Below are positions 33,800-43,403 of a stretch of DNA of 64,000 bases, piece after piece (positions within the stretch are counted from its first letter, which is position 1; each line of letters opens with the position of its first letter). The notes below the pieces were generated by a model. The model was not told the origin of the DNA. It did not search any database and worked only from the letters and a program-made list of their open reading frames with translations. The DNA is from Paractinoplanes brasiliensis (GTDB taxonomy: Bacteria; Actinomycetota; Actinomycetes; Mycobacteriales; Micromonosporaceae), in NCBI RefSeq assembly GCF_004362215.1, contig NZ_SNWR01000001.1, positions 4,942,001-5,006,000 of the forward strand, given 5' to 3'. Both the position numbers and the translations under genes were made by a program.

Positions 33800-33980
33800 C
33801 GGAACCTCGCTCAGCGCCCGGACCCGCACGGGCGGTCAGAGCGTCGGCATCCGTCGCCCAGCCGGCAACACGTGGGGTGGCTTCAAGCCTTCCGGCGGGT
33901 CTCGGCGCGCTCCCCGGCACGCGCTTCGACCCTAACCCGGGCCGAAGGACGACGCCAGGTTTAACGTGTAAGTTGAGGTT

Positions 33981-35168
33981 GTGACCGCTACCGAGATCGA
34001 TCGCCCACGCCTCGAATCGGCCAAGGTGGCAGTCGGTTTCACTTTCGCCACCAACGGCCTCGCGTACGCGGGCTGGCTCGCCCGCGCCCCCGCCGTGCGC
34101 GACGGTCTGGAACTCTCCGCCGCGGGTTTCGGGCTGCTCCTGCTCTGCCTGTCGGTGGCCGCGATCAGCGCGATCCCGCTGGCCGGCCCGCTCGTGCAAC
34201 GTGTCGGCCCGGCCCGCGCGGTGCTGATCGGCAGCACGTCCATGGTTCTCGGCCTCACCGGCCTGGCCACTGGCACGCTGCTCGGCTCGGTGCCGCTGGC
34301 CGGGCTGGGCCTGGTGCTGGCCGGCCTGGGCAACAGCACGTGGGACGTCGCCATGAACGTCGAGGGCGCCGACGTCGAGCGCCGCCTCGGTCGCACGATC
34401 ATGCCCCGCTTCCACGCCGGTTTCAGCCTCGGCACGGTGCTCGGCGCGGCCTTCAGCGCCGTCGCAGCGGCCACCGGTCTGCCGATCTGGGCGCAGCTCT
34501 ACCTCACGGCGGCCCTCGCGGCGGCGGTGACTGGCCCGACCGTACGCCGGTTCCTGCCTTACCATCCTCTGCCGGCCGGCCAGAAGCCCGCGATGAGCGT
34601 CGGCCAGGCCTGGCGTGAGCCGAGAACCGTGCTGATCGGCCTGGTCATGCTCGGGTTCGGGTTCACCGAGGGCACCGCGAACGACTGGCTGGCCATCGGC
34701 CTCGTCGATGGTTATCAGGCCGGCGAGACGACCGGCGCGATCGCGTTCGGCGTCTTCGTCACCGCGATGACCTTGGGCCGGCTCTTCGGCGGCTACGCCA
34801 TCGAGCGCTGGGGCCGTGTCCGCACCCTGCGTGTCACCGCCGCCTCAGCCGCCCTCGGCCTGCTGCTGGTCGTCTCCGGAACCGCTGTCCCGTTGGCGAT
34901 CGCCGGCGCCCTGCTGTGGGGCGCGGGCGCTTCCCTGGGCTTCCCGATCGGCATGAGCTCCGCCGCCGACGACCCGGCCCGCGCCGCCATCCGCGTCTCG
35001 GTGGCAGGCTCGGTCGGCTACGGCGCTTTCCTGGCCGGCCCTCCCCTGATCGGCTTGCTGGCCGAGCACCTCGGCGTCCTCCAGGCCATGCTCTGCGTCT
35101 TCGGCGCCCTCGCCATCGGCCTCCTGGCCTCCGGCGCCACCCGCCCCCTCCCGCATGCCCGCGACTGA
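33981..35168 (+). CDS. MFS transporter
   Basis: A 395-residue major facilitator with 12 apparent membrane segments, YbjJ-like (FTFATNGLAYAGWLARAPAVRDGL at the start and GFGFTEGTANDWLAIGL in the second half). The substrate is unknown. GTG 33981 follows a TTAACG-like -10 region by about 15 bp and has GAGG 5 bp upstream. Its neighbour on the left is divergent; the alpha/beta hydrolase gene on the right is convergent. Confidence 0.88.
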   Translation: MTATEIDRPRLESAKVAVGFTFATNGLAYAGWLARAPAVRDGLELSAAGFGLLLLCLSVAAISAIPLAGPLVQRVGPARAVLIGSTSMVLGLTGLATGTLLGSVPLAGLGLVLAGLGNSTWDVAMNVEGADVERRLGRTIMPRFHAGFSLGTVLGAAFSAVAAATGLPIWAQLYLTAALAAAVTGPTVRRFLPYHPLPAGQKPAMSVGQAWREPRTVLIGLVMLGFGFTEGTANDWLAIGLVDGYQAGETTGAIAFGVFVTAMTLGRLFGGYAIERWGRVRTLRVTAASAALGLLLVVSGTAVPLAIAGALLWGAGASLGFPIGMSSAADDPARAAIRVSVAGSVGYGAFLAGPPLIGLLAEHLGVLQAMLCVFGALAIGLLASGATRPLPHARD

Positions 35169-35284
35169 CAGAGCCCCCTGGCCGACGGCGATGCTCAGTC
35201 CCGCGAGCTGCCCGCCCCGCGTCGACGACGAGACCGCCGAGATGTACCGCGCCGGCTGGGAGAGTTGCCTGTCCTGTCCGGCCG

Positions 35285-36184
35285 CTACTTCGCCCGCAGG
35301 AATTCGGTGATGAGGCCGGCCAGCACGGTCGGCTGCTCGATCACCATGGCGTGCGAGGCGTCGGCGAGCTGGATGAACCGAGGGTGTCCGGCCGCTCGCA
35401 CCTGCTCCAGCAGATAGCGGCGGTGCGCCTCGTACAGCTCGGCGAACGGCTCCTGCTCGGGCAGGTTCCGCGTGGCCAGCACGACCAGTTCCGGGCACGA
35501 CGTCCCGGCGTACACCGGTCCAAGATCAAGACCGTTCATGAGCGTACGCAATTGGGTGGTCACGGCGGCCGACGGGCGCATCGACGTCTCGCCGTTGTCG
35601 TGTGCGAGGTTCCGCCGGAAGCCCTCGATCCAGACCTTCTCGTTGGCGCCCATGTCCCGCGCCGCGGCCCGCTGACGTTCGATCAGATCGGCCAGCTGAT
35701 CAGCCTCGATCACCTGGCCCGCCATGGCCTCCGCCTGGTCGAACAATCCGTGCAGCCGGGCCAGCTCGGCGGCCGCTTTCTCCGGGTCCATCCCCGGCAG
35801 GTGCGCCGGTGTCGTGGGCGGCGGATTCCCGTCCAGGCTCACCACGCCGGGCGCCTCCGGATGCCGCTGACCCCACAACGCCGCCAGCATCCCGCCCAGC
35901 GAATGCCCGACGACGGCCGGTCGCTCGAGCTCCATCTGTACGCACACGGCCGCGAGGTCGCCCAGTGCCGTGTCCCACGTCCAGGCGCCCTCACCCGAAC
36001 GCCCGTGCCCACGCAGGTCCACAGTGATCACCCGATGGTTGGGCCGCAGGGCGCGCGCCAGCGTGGTCATCGTGGCCAGGTTGCCTCCGGCCCCGTGCAG
36101 CAGGAGCAGCGGCGGCTGGTCTCCGCCGAAGTCGCGGATCGCTAGCGGCACGTCCCCCGCGTCGATCAGCCGATCATTGATCAT
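35285..36184 (-). CDS. Alpha/beta hydrolase
   Basis: A 299-residue alpha/beta-hydrolase. The oxyanion H-G-A-G-G-N lies near residue 30, the nucleophile elbow is G-H-S-L-G-G (Ser near 94), and the catalytic His is probably in DASHAMVIEQP near the end. The substrate is unknown; esterases, haloperoxidase-like and lactonase enzymes share the fold. ATG 36184 with GGGAG 7 bp upstream is preferred over GTG 36187. It overlaps the upstream DNA-binding gene (its stop lies within ATGATCAATGA), so the two are translationally coupled. Confidence 0.88.
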   Translation of the reverse strand: MINDRLIDAGDVPLAIRDFGGDQPPLLLLHGAGGNLATMTTLARALRPNHRVITVDLRGHGRSGEGAWTWDTALGDLAAVCVQMELERPAVVGHSLGGMLAALWGQRHPEAPGVVSLDGNPPPTTPAHLPGMDPEKAAAELARLHGLFDQAEAMAGQVIEADQLADLIERQRAAARDMGANEKVWIEGFRRNLAHDNGETSMRPSAAVTTQLRTLMNGLDLGPVYAGTSCPELVVLATRNLPEQEPFAELYEAHRRYLLEQVRAAGHPRFIQLADASHAMVIEQPTVLAGLITEFLRAK

Positions 36185-36710
36185 CACTATCTCCCGGCAA
36201 GTCAGAGGTACCCGAAATGTCTTTTTGAGCTCGTACGGTCGTCGATGCGTCGGCCGCCGTCCTCGAGGAGCTCAACCGATCCCGTACGGCCGCCGAAGGC
36301 ACCCCGCCGTCCGGGTGCCGCGGCAGGCGTCCCCGTTTCACCAGGTCGTGCACGCCCTGTCGGCTGATCCCGAGCATCGCGCCCGCGACGGCGTACGAGA
36401 TCGACTCGGACCAGGGATGCCCGACCCGCCGCGCCACCACCCGCCCGAGCGGCGACGCCCACCAGGTGGCCGGCGGGTCGAACGGCCCGTCACCCGGATA
36501 GAGGGTCGCGATCAGCCGTGCCGCCGCCATCGTCGCGGCCGGGTCGTCGCCGTCGAGCAGGGTCGACGCCCACGTGCGCGCCCGCAGCCGCACCAGTCGT
36601 CGCAGCGCGTCGACCGCGTCGTCGCCCTCGAGCAGCACCTCGAGCGGATCCAGCAGCCGCACGTCGAGGAGCCGCACGATCTGCTCGACCAGCGCATCGT
36701 CCCGGGCCAC
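36174..36710 (-). CDS. Small DNA-binding (excisionase/HTH-type) protein
   Basis: A 178-residue protein whose middle-to-end region contains a helix-turn-helix typical of excisionase-like or MerR-like DNA-binding domains (SYAVAGAMLGISRQGVHDLV, KRGRLPRHPDGGV). The N-terminal half is helical and of unknown family. GTG 36710 is chosen for GGGAGGA 7 bp upstream. It is coupled to the downstream hydrolase gene, and a cluster of CTTGAC half sites lies 19-37 bp upstream of its start, suggesting autoregulation. Regulation of the hydrolase is inference. Confidence 0.72.
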   Translation of the reverse strand: MARDDALVEQIVRLLDVRLLDPLEVLLEGDDAVDALRRLVRLRARTWASTLLDGDDPAATMAAARLIATLYPGDGPFDPPATWWASPLGRVVARRVGHPWSESISYAVAGAMLGISRQGVHDLVKRGRLPRHPDGGVPSAAVRDRLSSSRTAADASTTVRAQKDISGTSDLPGDSDDQ

Positions 36711-36728
36711 GCCGCCATCCTCCCGGCG

Positions 36729-36747
36729 CTTGACGTCAAGTGTCAAG
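36729..36747. promoter_or_regulatory. CTTGAC half-site cluster with 12-bp palindrome
   Basis: CTTGACGTCAAG (36729-36740) is a perfect palindrome, and a third half site GTCAAG follows at 36742-36747. It sits between two divergent genes and could be an operator of the DNA-binding protein. Confidence 0.5.
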
Positions 36748-36807
36748 TTAGACAAGGCCCTGTCGCGCCAGTACGGTATGCCCCGAATCTCTCGGGAGGA
36801 TCCTCTG

Positions 36808-37356
36808 GTGCGTGCGCTCGTCGTCGCAGTGGCCCTGCTGCTCGCCCTCACCGGCTGTGACAATCGCGACGACGAGGTGGACGCGGCTCCGCCACCGGTC
36901 AAGGTTGTCAAGCAGCCCGCGGCCTCGGCCGGCGGCGCCTGCATCCTCTGGGATTACGCCTTCATCGAGGAGAAAATCGGCGTCGCGTTCGACGTGGCCG
37001 CCTCCGACCAGGTCGCCGACACGTCGACGTGCGTCGTGCAGACCGCGGCCGCCGACTATCCCGATCTCATGCTGTCGGTGGTGGAGAGCACGAAGGCCAG
37101 CCCGGCGCAGTTCCTCAAAGACCTCAAGCCGGCCAAGTCGACCACCCTCAAGGGGCTCGGCAAGGCGGCGTACCGGCTCTACACCCCGCCCGCGGCTGGT
37201 CGCGGGCCGATCGTCGAGATCGGCTGGCTCAGCGACGCGAAGCAGTTGCAGACGCTGCGCTTCACCTTCGCCGCGAACGCGACAGCCGCCGCCGTGACCG
37301 CGATGAACCCGAAGCTCATCGCCCTCGCCAAAGCGATGGACACGACGGACGGCTGA
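36808..37356 (+). CDS. Lipoprotein of unknown function
   Basis: A 182-residue lipoprotein: signal peptide with lipobox L-A-L-T-G-C (Cys18), a short Pro/Lys linker, then a ~145-residue domain with two cysteines (CILWDYAFIEEKIGVAFDV, TSTCVVQTAAADYPDLMLSV). The fold resembles DUF3558-like secreted lipoproteins but I cannot confirm it. GTG 36808 follows GGGAGGA at 36795-36801. Divergent from the DNA-binding gene, with which it shares the CTTGAC cluster upstream. Confidence 0.75.
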   Translation: MRALVVAVALLLALTGCDNRDDEVDAAPPPVKVVKQPAASAGGACILWDYAFIEEKIGVAFDVAASDQVADTSTCVVQTAAADYPDLMLSVVESTKASPAQFLKDLKPAKSTTLKGLGKAAYRLYTPPAAGRGPIVEIGWLSDAKQLQTLRFTFAANATAAAVTAMNPKLIALAKAMDTTDG

Positions 37357-37374
37357 GGACGTCTCGAACGGCGG

Positions 37375-38076
37375 TCAGTGGGCCGCGACGAACACCCGCG
37401 ACGCGACCTCACGCGGCAGGCGGATCTTGTCGCCCGAGCGGTCTATGGTCACCCCGTCGCGCTCCTGAGCCACCGTCACCGTCGTGCCCGGGTCGATGCC
37501 GGCGGCGTGCAGCTGGCGCAGCACGTCGGCGTTGGTCTGCACGCTCTCGCAGATGCGCTGCACCACGACGCTGCCGGTGAGCCCGGGGAACGCCAGGTTG
37601 CGCTCGCCGGGGTTCTCGGCCTGCTCGGTTTCGTCGGCAGCGCCGAACGCATCCAGGCCAGGGATCGGATTCCCGTACGGGGATCGGGTCGGCTTGTTGA
37701 GGAGCTCGTAGACCTTCTTCTCGACCGAGTCGCTCATCACGTGCTCCCAGCGGCAGGCCTCCTCGTGGGCCTCCTCGTAGGGCATGCCGATGACGTTGAC
37801 CAGCAGCAACTCGGCCAGCCGGTGCTTGCGCATGACGGCCACCGCGGTGGTGCGGCCGTCCTCGGTCAGCACCAGATGCCGGTCGTTCTCAATGGTCAGC
37901 AGGCCGTCACGCTCCATGCGCGCGACCGTCTGGCTGACCGTGGGACCGCTTTGGTGCAGCCGCTCGGCGATGCGTGCCCGCAGCGGCGGCACACCCTCTT
38001 CCTCGAGTTCGAGGATGGTGCGCAAATACATCTCGGTCGTGTCGATCAGGTCATGGTTGTGCAGTGACGCCTTCAT
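37375..38076 (-). CDS. ideR: Iron-dependent repressor (IdeR/DtxR family)
   Basis: A 233-residue DtxR-family regulator. The winged HTH (about 8-70: TTEMYLRTILELEEEGVPP, RIAERLHQSGPTVSQTVARM) precedes a metal-binding dimerisation domain with E-A-C-R-W-E-H-V-M-S-D and E-K-K-V-Y-E-L-L, and a C-terminal SH3-like domain (from about 150). With Fe(II) it represses iron acquisition and activates storage genes. Next to acuC; M. tuberculosis ideR (Rv2711) is beside sigB, which here lies 4 kb away. Confidence 0.93.
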   Translation of the reverse strand: MKASLHNHDLIDTTEMYLRTILELEEEGVPPLRARIAERLHQSGPTVSQTVARMERDGLLTIENDRHLVLTEDGRTTAVAVMRKHRLAELLLVNVIGMPYEEAHEEACRWEHVMSDSVEKKVYELLNKPTRSPYGNPIPGLDAFGAADETEQAENPGERNLAFPGLTGSVVVQRICESVQTNADVLRQLHAAGIDPGTTVTVAQERDGVTIDRSGDKIRLPREVASRVFVAAH

Positions 38077-38289
38077 GCTCCGACCTCCCAGCGGCCTCGG
38101 CGGACCGCCGGCCTCGCCCCGAAACTGGACGTGGCCGGGCTGATGACGAGCTTGTTCACAGTGCGGCCCTCCCAGCAGCGATAATACCTCGTCGCCGGGG
38201 GTTGACAGCCGCCCCGAGCAGGTGCACGCAGCCTACCCGACCTTCCGGGCAAGTGCCGCGAACAAAAAGCGTCGGTGGGGCGTGGCAGC

Positions 38290-39483
38290 ATGACCGTCAT
38301 GGTGGATCGGACAACCACGGTGGTGTGGGATCGGGCGCTGCTCGACTACGACATGGGCGAGCACCCGCTCAACCCGGTGCGGGTCGAGCTGACCATGGCG
38401 CTCGCTCGTGAGCTGGGGGTCCTCGACCGCCCAGGGGTGCGCATGGTCACTCCCGAGCCGGCCACCGACGCCGACCTGACCAGGGTGCATCACGCCGACT
38501 ATCTCGACGCCGTCCGGCATGCGCCGCTCGACCCGTTCTTCCACGGCTGGGGTCTCAACACCGACGACAACCCGGTCTTCGAGGGCATGCACGAGGCCTC
38601 CGCGCGCATCTGCGGGGCGACCATCACTGCCGCCGAGGCTGTCTGGCACGGCACGACCACCCGGGCGGTCAACGTGGCCGGTGGTCTGCATCACGCCCTT
38701 GCGGGCCGGGCCTCCGGCTTCTGCGTCTACAACGATCCCGCGGTCGCCATCGCCCGCCTGCTCGACCAGGGCGCCCAGCGGGTGGCCTATGTGGATGTCG
38801 ACGTCCACCACGGTGACGGCGTACAGGCCGCCTTCTACAACGACCCCCGCGTGCTGACGATCAGCCTGCACGAGACGCCGCTCACGCTCTTCCCCGGCAC
38901 GGGCTTCGTCGAAGAGACGGGCGGCCCCGGCGCCGAGGGCTCGGCGGTCAACATCCCGCTCCCGCCCGGCACGGGCGATGCCGCCTGGCTGCGGGCCTTC
39001 TATGCGATCGTGCCCTCGGTGCTCCGCGCGTTCGCCCCCGAGATCATCTTCAGCCAGTGCGGCGCCGACGCCCACCGCCTCGACCCCCTGGCCGACCTGC
39101 GTCTCTCGGTCGACGGCCAGCGTGCGGCCTATCTCGCGATGCGCGACCTGGCCGACGAGCTGTGCGACGGCCGCTGGGTGGCGATGGGCGGCGGGGGTTA
39201 CGCGCTGGTCGAGGTGGTTCCCCGCGCCTGGGCCCACCTGCTGGCCACGGTCACCGGCGCGCCGATCGAGCCGGCCACCCCGACCCCCATGCCCTGGCGC
39301 AAGTTCGCCGCCGAGCGTTGCCCCCGGGCCACCATCCCCGAGACGATGACCGACGGCGTCGAACCCGCGGTCGAGCACTGGCAACCCGGCACCACCCCCG
39401 ACCCGGTCGACCGAGCGATCCTGGCCAGCCGCATGGCCGTGTTCCCCCTGCACGGCCTCGACCCCCACGACCCCCGCGACTGA
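38290..39483 (+). CDS. acuC: Acetoin utilization protein AcuC / class I-type histone deacetylase family
   Basis: A 397-residue Zn-dependent deacetylase. The active site includes G-G-L-H-H-A, Y-V-D-V-D-V-H-H-G-D-G (metal ligands), and S-Q-C-G-A-D-A-H. AcuC removes acetyl groups from proteins; in Bacillus it deacetylates acetyl-CoA synthetase. ATG 38290 is chosen; 38299 is also possible. It is followed 36 bp on by a GNAT/ligase-type acetyltransferase gene, forming an eraser-writer pair. Divergent from ideR. Confidence 0.92.
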   Translation: MTVMVDRTTTVVWDRALLDYDMGEHPLNPVRVELTMALARELGVLDRPGVRMVTPEPATDADLTRVHHADYLDAVRHAPLDPFFHGWGLNTDDNPVFEGMHEASARICGATITAAEAVWHGTTTRAVNVAGGLHHALAGRASGFCVYNDPAVAIARLLDQGAQRVAYVDVDVHHGDGVQAAFYNDPRVLTISLHETPLTLFPGTGFVEETGGPGAEGSAVNIPLPPGTGDAAWLRAFYAIVPSVLRAFAPEIIFSQCGADAHRLDPLADLRLSVDGQRAAYLAMRDLADELCDGRWVAMGGGGYALVEVVPRAWAHLLATVTGAPIEPATPTPMPWRKFAAERCPRATIPETMTDGVEPAVEHWQPGTTPDPVDRAILASRMAVFPLHGLDPHDPRD

Positions 39484-39519
39484 CCGCGCCCCGATTGCCC
39501 TGCAGTGAGGAGGAGAAGC

Positions 39520-42075
39520 GTGGACATCAGCGCTGACGTTCTGCTCTCCGACGGCAGTGCCGTCCACCTGAGACAGATTCGTCCGAGCGACGCCCCCGCC
39601 ATCGTCGAGTTCCACTCCCGCATGAGCGAGCGCACCCGCTACCTGCGCTACTTCTCCCCCTATCCCCGCATCCCCGAGCGCGACCTCGCGCGTTTCGTCA
39701 ACGTCGACCATCACGACCGCGAGGCCTTCGTAATCGTCAGCGGCTCGCGCATCATGGCCGTCGGCCGTTACGAACGCCTCGGCCCCGATTCGCCCGAGGC
39801 CGAGGTGGCGTTCGTCGTCGAGGACGCTCATCAGGGCCGCGGCATCGGCTCGGTCCTGCTCGAACATCTCGCCGAGGCCGCCCAGGCCAACGGCATCACC
39901 CGCTTCGTCGCCGAGGTCCTCCCCGAGAACGCCGGCATGCTCCGCGTCTTCAGCGACTTCGGCTATCAGGTGCAGCGCAAGTACGCCGACGGCGTGGTGC
40001 ACCTGAGCTTCCCGATCGCGCCCACCGAGAAATCCCGCGAGGTGCAGGAGTCACGCGAGAAACTCACCGAGGCCCGCTCGATCGCCCGCCTGCTCTCCCC
40101 GCGCGGCGTCGCCGTCTACGGCGCCAGCGCCAGCGGCCAGGGCATCGGCGCGGCCATGCTCGGTCACCTGCGTGACGGCGGGTTCCCGGGTCCGATCGTG
40201 CCGGTGCACCCCAGCGCCGGCCGGGTGGGCGGGCTCCGGGCCTACCGTTCCGCCACCGAGGTCACCGAGTCGGGTGTGAACGTCGACCTCGCCCTGATCG
40301 CCGTGCCGCCCGAGGGTGTCGCCGCCGCGGTGGCCGACGCCGCCGCCAGTGGCGCGGGCGGCCTGGTGGTGGTGTCAGCGGGTTTCGCCGAGACCGGTCC
40401 CGAGGGCGCCGCCGCGCAACGAGCCCTGATCGAGCAGGCCCATGCGGCCGGGATGCGCGTGGTCGGCCCCAACAGCATGGGGGTGGCCAACACCGACCCC
40501 GCCGTACGCCTCAACGCGACCCTCGCCCCACGCCTGCCGATCGCCGGCCGGGTCGGGTTCTTCAGCCAGAGCGGTGCGCTCGGTGTCGCGCTCCTGGCCG
40601 AGGCCGACCGCCGTGGCCTGGGCCTGTCCAGCTTCGTCTCCGCGGGCAACCGGGCCGACGTCTCCGGCAACGACCTCCTGCAGTACTGGCAGGACGACCC
40701 CGGCACCGACGTCGTGATGCTCTATCTCGAGACGTTCGGCAACCCACGCAAGTTCGCCCGTCTGGCACGCCGCATGAGCCGGGTGAAACCCGTTGTCGCG
40801 GTCTCGTCGGCCACCCGCCCGGCCGGCCTGGCCGGCAATCTGCCCGGCCCCGACGTGCACGCGGTCACCGCGCTGTTCGCCCGCTCGGGCGTGATCCGGG
40901 TCGACACCGTACGGGAAATGTTCGACGTCGGCCTGTTGCTGGCCCACCAGCCCCTGCCCACCGGCCGCCGGGTGGCCGTGGTCGGCAACTCGTCGGCGTT
41001 GTCCCAACTGGCCGTGGCCGCCTGCCGGGCCAACGGGCTGACCGTCGCCGAGGGCTATCCGCTCGACATCAGCCCGCAGGGCGGGGCGCACGACTTCGCC
41101 GACGCGCTGGCCGACGCCGCCGTCGATGTCCGAGCCGATGCCCTGGTGGTGGTGTTCGCGCCGCCGCTGCCCGGCCAGCTCGCCGACGAGGACGCCGACT
41201 TCGCGGCCGCGCTGGCCAGTGTGGCCCTGGCCGGCGAGAAACCGACCGTTGCGACGTTCCTGCTGGGCAGCCTGCCCTCGCGGGTCCCGTCCTACCCGTC
41301 CGTCGAGGAAGCGGTTCGGGCCCTCGCCCGCGTCGCGACGTATGCCGACTGGCTGCGCCGTCCGCCCGGCCGGCTGCCGGTGCTCAAGGACGTGGATCCC
41401 GACGCCGCCTCGCTCGACGTGCCGCCGGCGGAGCTGCTGGCCGCCTACGGCATCGACGTGGTGCCGTCCACCCTGGCCACCAGCGCCGACGAGGCGATCG
41501 CGGCCGCGGAGACGCTCGGCTACCCGGTCGCTCTCAAGGCGGCCGGTGGTGCGTTGCGGCATCGCATCGATCTCGGTGCTGTCCGGCTCGCGCTGGCCGA
41601 CGACGAGGACGTGCACTCGGCCTACGCGGAGCTGTCCGGAGCGTTCGGTCCCGAGGTGCTCGTGCAGACGATGGTGCGTGCGGGGGTGGCCTGCCGGGTC
41701 GAGGTCATGGAAGATCCCGCCTTCGGGCCGATCGTGGGCTTCGGGCTCGGGGGTGTGGCCAGTGAGTTGCTCGGCGACCTGGCCTGGCGGGCCGCCCCGC
41801 TGACCGATCGGGCGGCCGAGGCGCTGGTCGACGAGCCGCGCGCGGCGCCCTTGCTGCACGGCTATCGCGGTTCGGAACCGGTTGACCGCGCCGCGCTGAT
41901 CGACCTGTTGCTGAGGGTGGGCCGTCTCGCCGACGACCACCCCCGGTTGCGCGGCCTCTCGCTCAACCCGGTTCTGGCCCGGCCCGACGGCTTCTCGGTG
42001 TTGCACGCGGCCACTGAGGTCGGTGACCCCGCCCGTCGCCCCGACACGGGTCCTCGTCGTCTGCGCAGCCCATGA
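39520..42075 (+). CDS. GNAT - acyl-CoA ligase-like fusion, probable protein lysine acetyltransferase
   Basis: An 851-residue fusion. An N-terminal GNAT domain (about 5-165, acetyl-CoA loop Q-G-R-G-I-G) precedes an NDP-forming acyl-CoA ligase region: CoA-binding (about 190-310), ligase domains (to about 600), and an ATP-grasp domain (about 620-845). This domain order is the reverse of Salmonella Pat, where GNAT is C-terminal. The phospho-histidine segment, normally S-H-T-G, reads A-T-R-P-A-G, so the ligase half is probably inactive and regulatory, as in Pat enzymes. The start GTG 39520 follows GAGGAGGAG. The adjoining acuC suggests a reversible acetylation pair controlling acetyl-CoA synthetase. 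Confidence 0.88.
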   Translation: MDISADVLLSDGSAVHLRQIRPSDAPAIVEFHSRMSERTRYLRYFSPYPRIPERDLARFVNVDHHDREAFVIVSGSRIMAVGRYERLGPDSPEAEVAFVVEDAHQGRGIGSVLLEHLAEAAQANGITRFVAEVLPENAGMLRVFSDFGYQVQRKYADGVVHLSFPIAPTEKSREVQESREKLTEARSIARLLSPRGVAVYGASASGQGIGAAMLGHLRDGGFPGPIVPVHPSAGRVGGLRAYRSATEVTESGVNVDLALIAVPPEGVAAAVADAAASGAGGLVVVSAGFAETGPEGAAAQRALIEQAHAAGMRVVGPNSMGVANTDPAVRLNATLAPRLPIAGRVGFFSQSGALGVALLAEADRRGLGLSSFVSAGNRADVSGNDLLQYWQDDPGTDVVMLYLETFGNPRKFARLARRMSRVKPVVAVSSATRPAGLAGNLPGPDVHAVTALFARSGVIRVDTVREMFDVGLLLAHQPLPTGRRVAVVGNSSALSQLAVAACRANGLTVAEGYPLDISPQGGAHDFADALADAAVDVRADALVVVFAPPLPGQLADEDADFAAALASVALAGEKPTVATFLLGSLPSRVPSYPSVEEAVRALARVATYADWLRRPPGRLPVLKDVDPDAASLDVPPAELLAAYGIDVVPSTLATSADEAIAAAETLGYPVALKAAGGALRHRIDLGAVRLALADDEDVHSAYAELSGAFGPEVLVQTMVRAGVACRVEVMEDPAFGPIVGFGLGGVASELLGDLAWRAAPLTDRAAEALVDEPRAAPLLHGYRGSEPVDRAALIDLLLRVGRLADDHPRLRGLSLNPVLARPDGFSVLHAATEVGDPARRPDTGPRRLRSP

Positions 42076-42076
42076 T

Positions 42077-42143
42077 CACCCCCTACGGGTAAGGGGTGTT
42101 GACGAGGGACCACCCGGTCGACCCTCGCGGGCGCCGGGTGGTC
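42077..42143. terminator. Two terminator hairpins between pat-like gene and sigma factor
   Basis: CACCCC (42077-42082) pairs with GGGGTG (42093-42098) followed by TT, and GACCACCCGG (42108-42117) pairs perfectly with CCGGGTGGTC (42134-42143). They fill the convergent gap and probably serve both genes. Confidence 0.7.
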
Positions 42144-42160
42144 GAAGTGTTCGGGGCGGG

Positions 42161-43171
42161 TCAGCCCGCGTAGGCCTCGAGGCGGGATGCGCGCTCGGGG
42201 TCACGGAGCTTGAGCATGGTGACCTTCTCGATCTGACGGATGCGCTCGCGGCTCAGCCCGAATTCCCGGCCGACCTCGTCGAGGGTGCGCTGGCGGCCGT
42301 CGTCGAGACCGAAGCGCAGCCGGATGACGGCCGACTCGCGCTCGCTCAGCGTCGCCAGCACGATCTCGACCTCACTGCGGAGCTCGCCCTGGGCAGCGCC
42401 GGCGCCCGGCTGGGTGTGGTCGACCGCGGCCACGAAATCGCCGAGCGCGCTTTCCCCGTCCTCGCCGACCGCCTGGTCGAGGCTGACCGGCTCCCTGTCG
42501 TACGAGATCAGCTCGATCACCTGGAACTCCGGAACGTCCATGGCCTTGGCGATCTCGGCGATGCTGGGCTCGCGGCCGAGCGTGGCGGCCAGGTCGCGGC
42601 GGCTGCGGACCATGCGGTTGACCTGCTCGACCATGTGCACCGGGATACGGATGGTGCGGGCCTGGTCGGCCATGGCACGGGTGATCGCTTGGCGGATCCA
42701 CCAGGTGGCGTACGTGGAGAACTTGTAGCCCTTGGTGTAGTCGAACTTCTCGACCGCGCGGATGAGGCCGAGGTTGCCTTCCTGGATGAGGTCGAGGAAG
42801 GCCATGCCCCGCCCGGTGTAGCGCTTCGCGATGCTCACGACGAGCCGCAGGTTGGCCTCGAGCAGGTGGTTCTTGGCGGCCTTGCCCTCCGCGACGATGA
42901 TCTGCAGGAGGGGAATGAGGTCTTCGGCTGCCTCGGGGAGCTTCTCCTCCGCGTACAGGCCGGCCTCGATCCGCTTGGACAGCTCGACCTCTTCGACCGC
43001 GGTCAGCAGCCGGGTGCGGCCGATGCCGTTGAGGTACGCACGAACCAGGTCGGCGGAAACGCCACGCTCGTCCGTAGCGTCCAGGTCGGTCAGGAGCTCG
43101 ACACCATCGGTCATGCTGTTCTCAACGGCAACCGCCGCCTTGGACTCCGACGCCTTCATCTGCAGGACCAC
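42161..43171 (-). CDS. sigB: Group 2 RNA polymerase sigma factor (SigB/HrdB-like)
   Basis: A 336-residue sigma-70 with regions 1.2 ([20 protein letters not shown]), 2.1-2.4 including the R-W-type -10 recognition helix [10 protein letters not shown], 3 and 4.2 ([20 protein letters not shown]). Region 2.4 is identical to the principal sigma factor at 58292, so it should read the same -10 element. The short N-terminus without region 1.1 marks a group 2 factor such as mycobacterial SigB. GTG 43171 has GAGGGG upstream; ATG 43159 is an alternative start. Convergent with the acetyltransferase gene. Confidence 0.92.
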   Translation of the reverse strand: MVLQMKASESKAAVAVENSMTDGVELLTDLDATDERGVSADLVRAYLNGIGRTRLLTAVEEVELSKRIEAGLYAEEKLPEAAEDLIPLLQIIVAEGKAAKNHLLEANLRLVVSIAKRYTGRGMAFLDLIQEGNLGLIRAVEKFDYTKGYKFSTYATWWIRQAITRAMADQARTIRIPVHMVEQVNRMVRSRRDLAATLGREPSIAEIAKAMDVPEFQVIELISYDREPVSLDQAVGEDGESALGDFVAAVDHTQPGAGAAQGELRSEVEIVLATLSERESAVIRLRFGLDDGRQRTLDEVGREFGLSRERIRQIEKVTMLKLRDPERASRLEAYAG

Positions 43172-43403
43172 CTTTCAGTCCCCTCCCCGCTGATTGCCGT
43201 CTCGTGCGTTCCCAGCCCTTGCGTGCCGGTGATCGATAGCTTGGCCCGGAGCGCGTTAAGCCGAGGTGAGGCAAGCGTCCAGGTGGCATGAATCAGGGAG
43301 AACCCTGACGTCGCCAAGCCGACAAGTGACCGGTTTGCCGGTACTCGCCGCGTGTTGCGCGCCGATACTGTTCCCCAAACGCCCTCAACGAGGAGATGGT
43401 TCA

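Noticed and set aside
33981..35168. TTAACGTGTAAG near 33961 as a palindromic operator of the MFS gene
   Set aside because: Only short, imperfect arms; more likely a -10 region.
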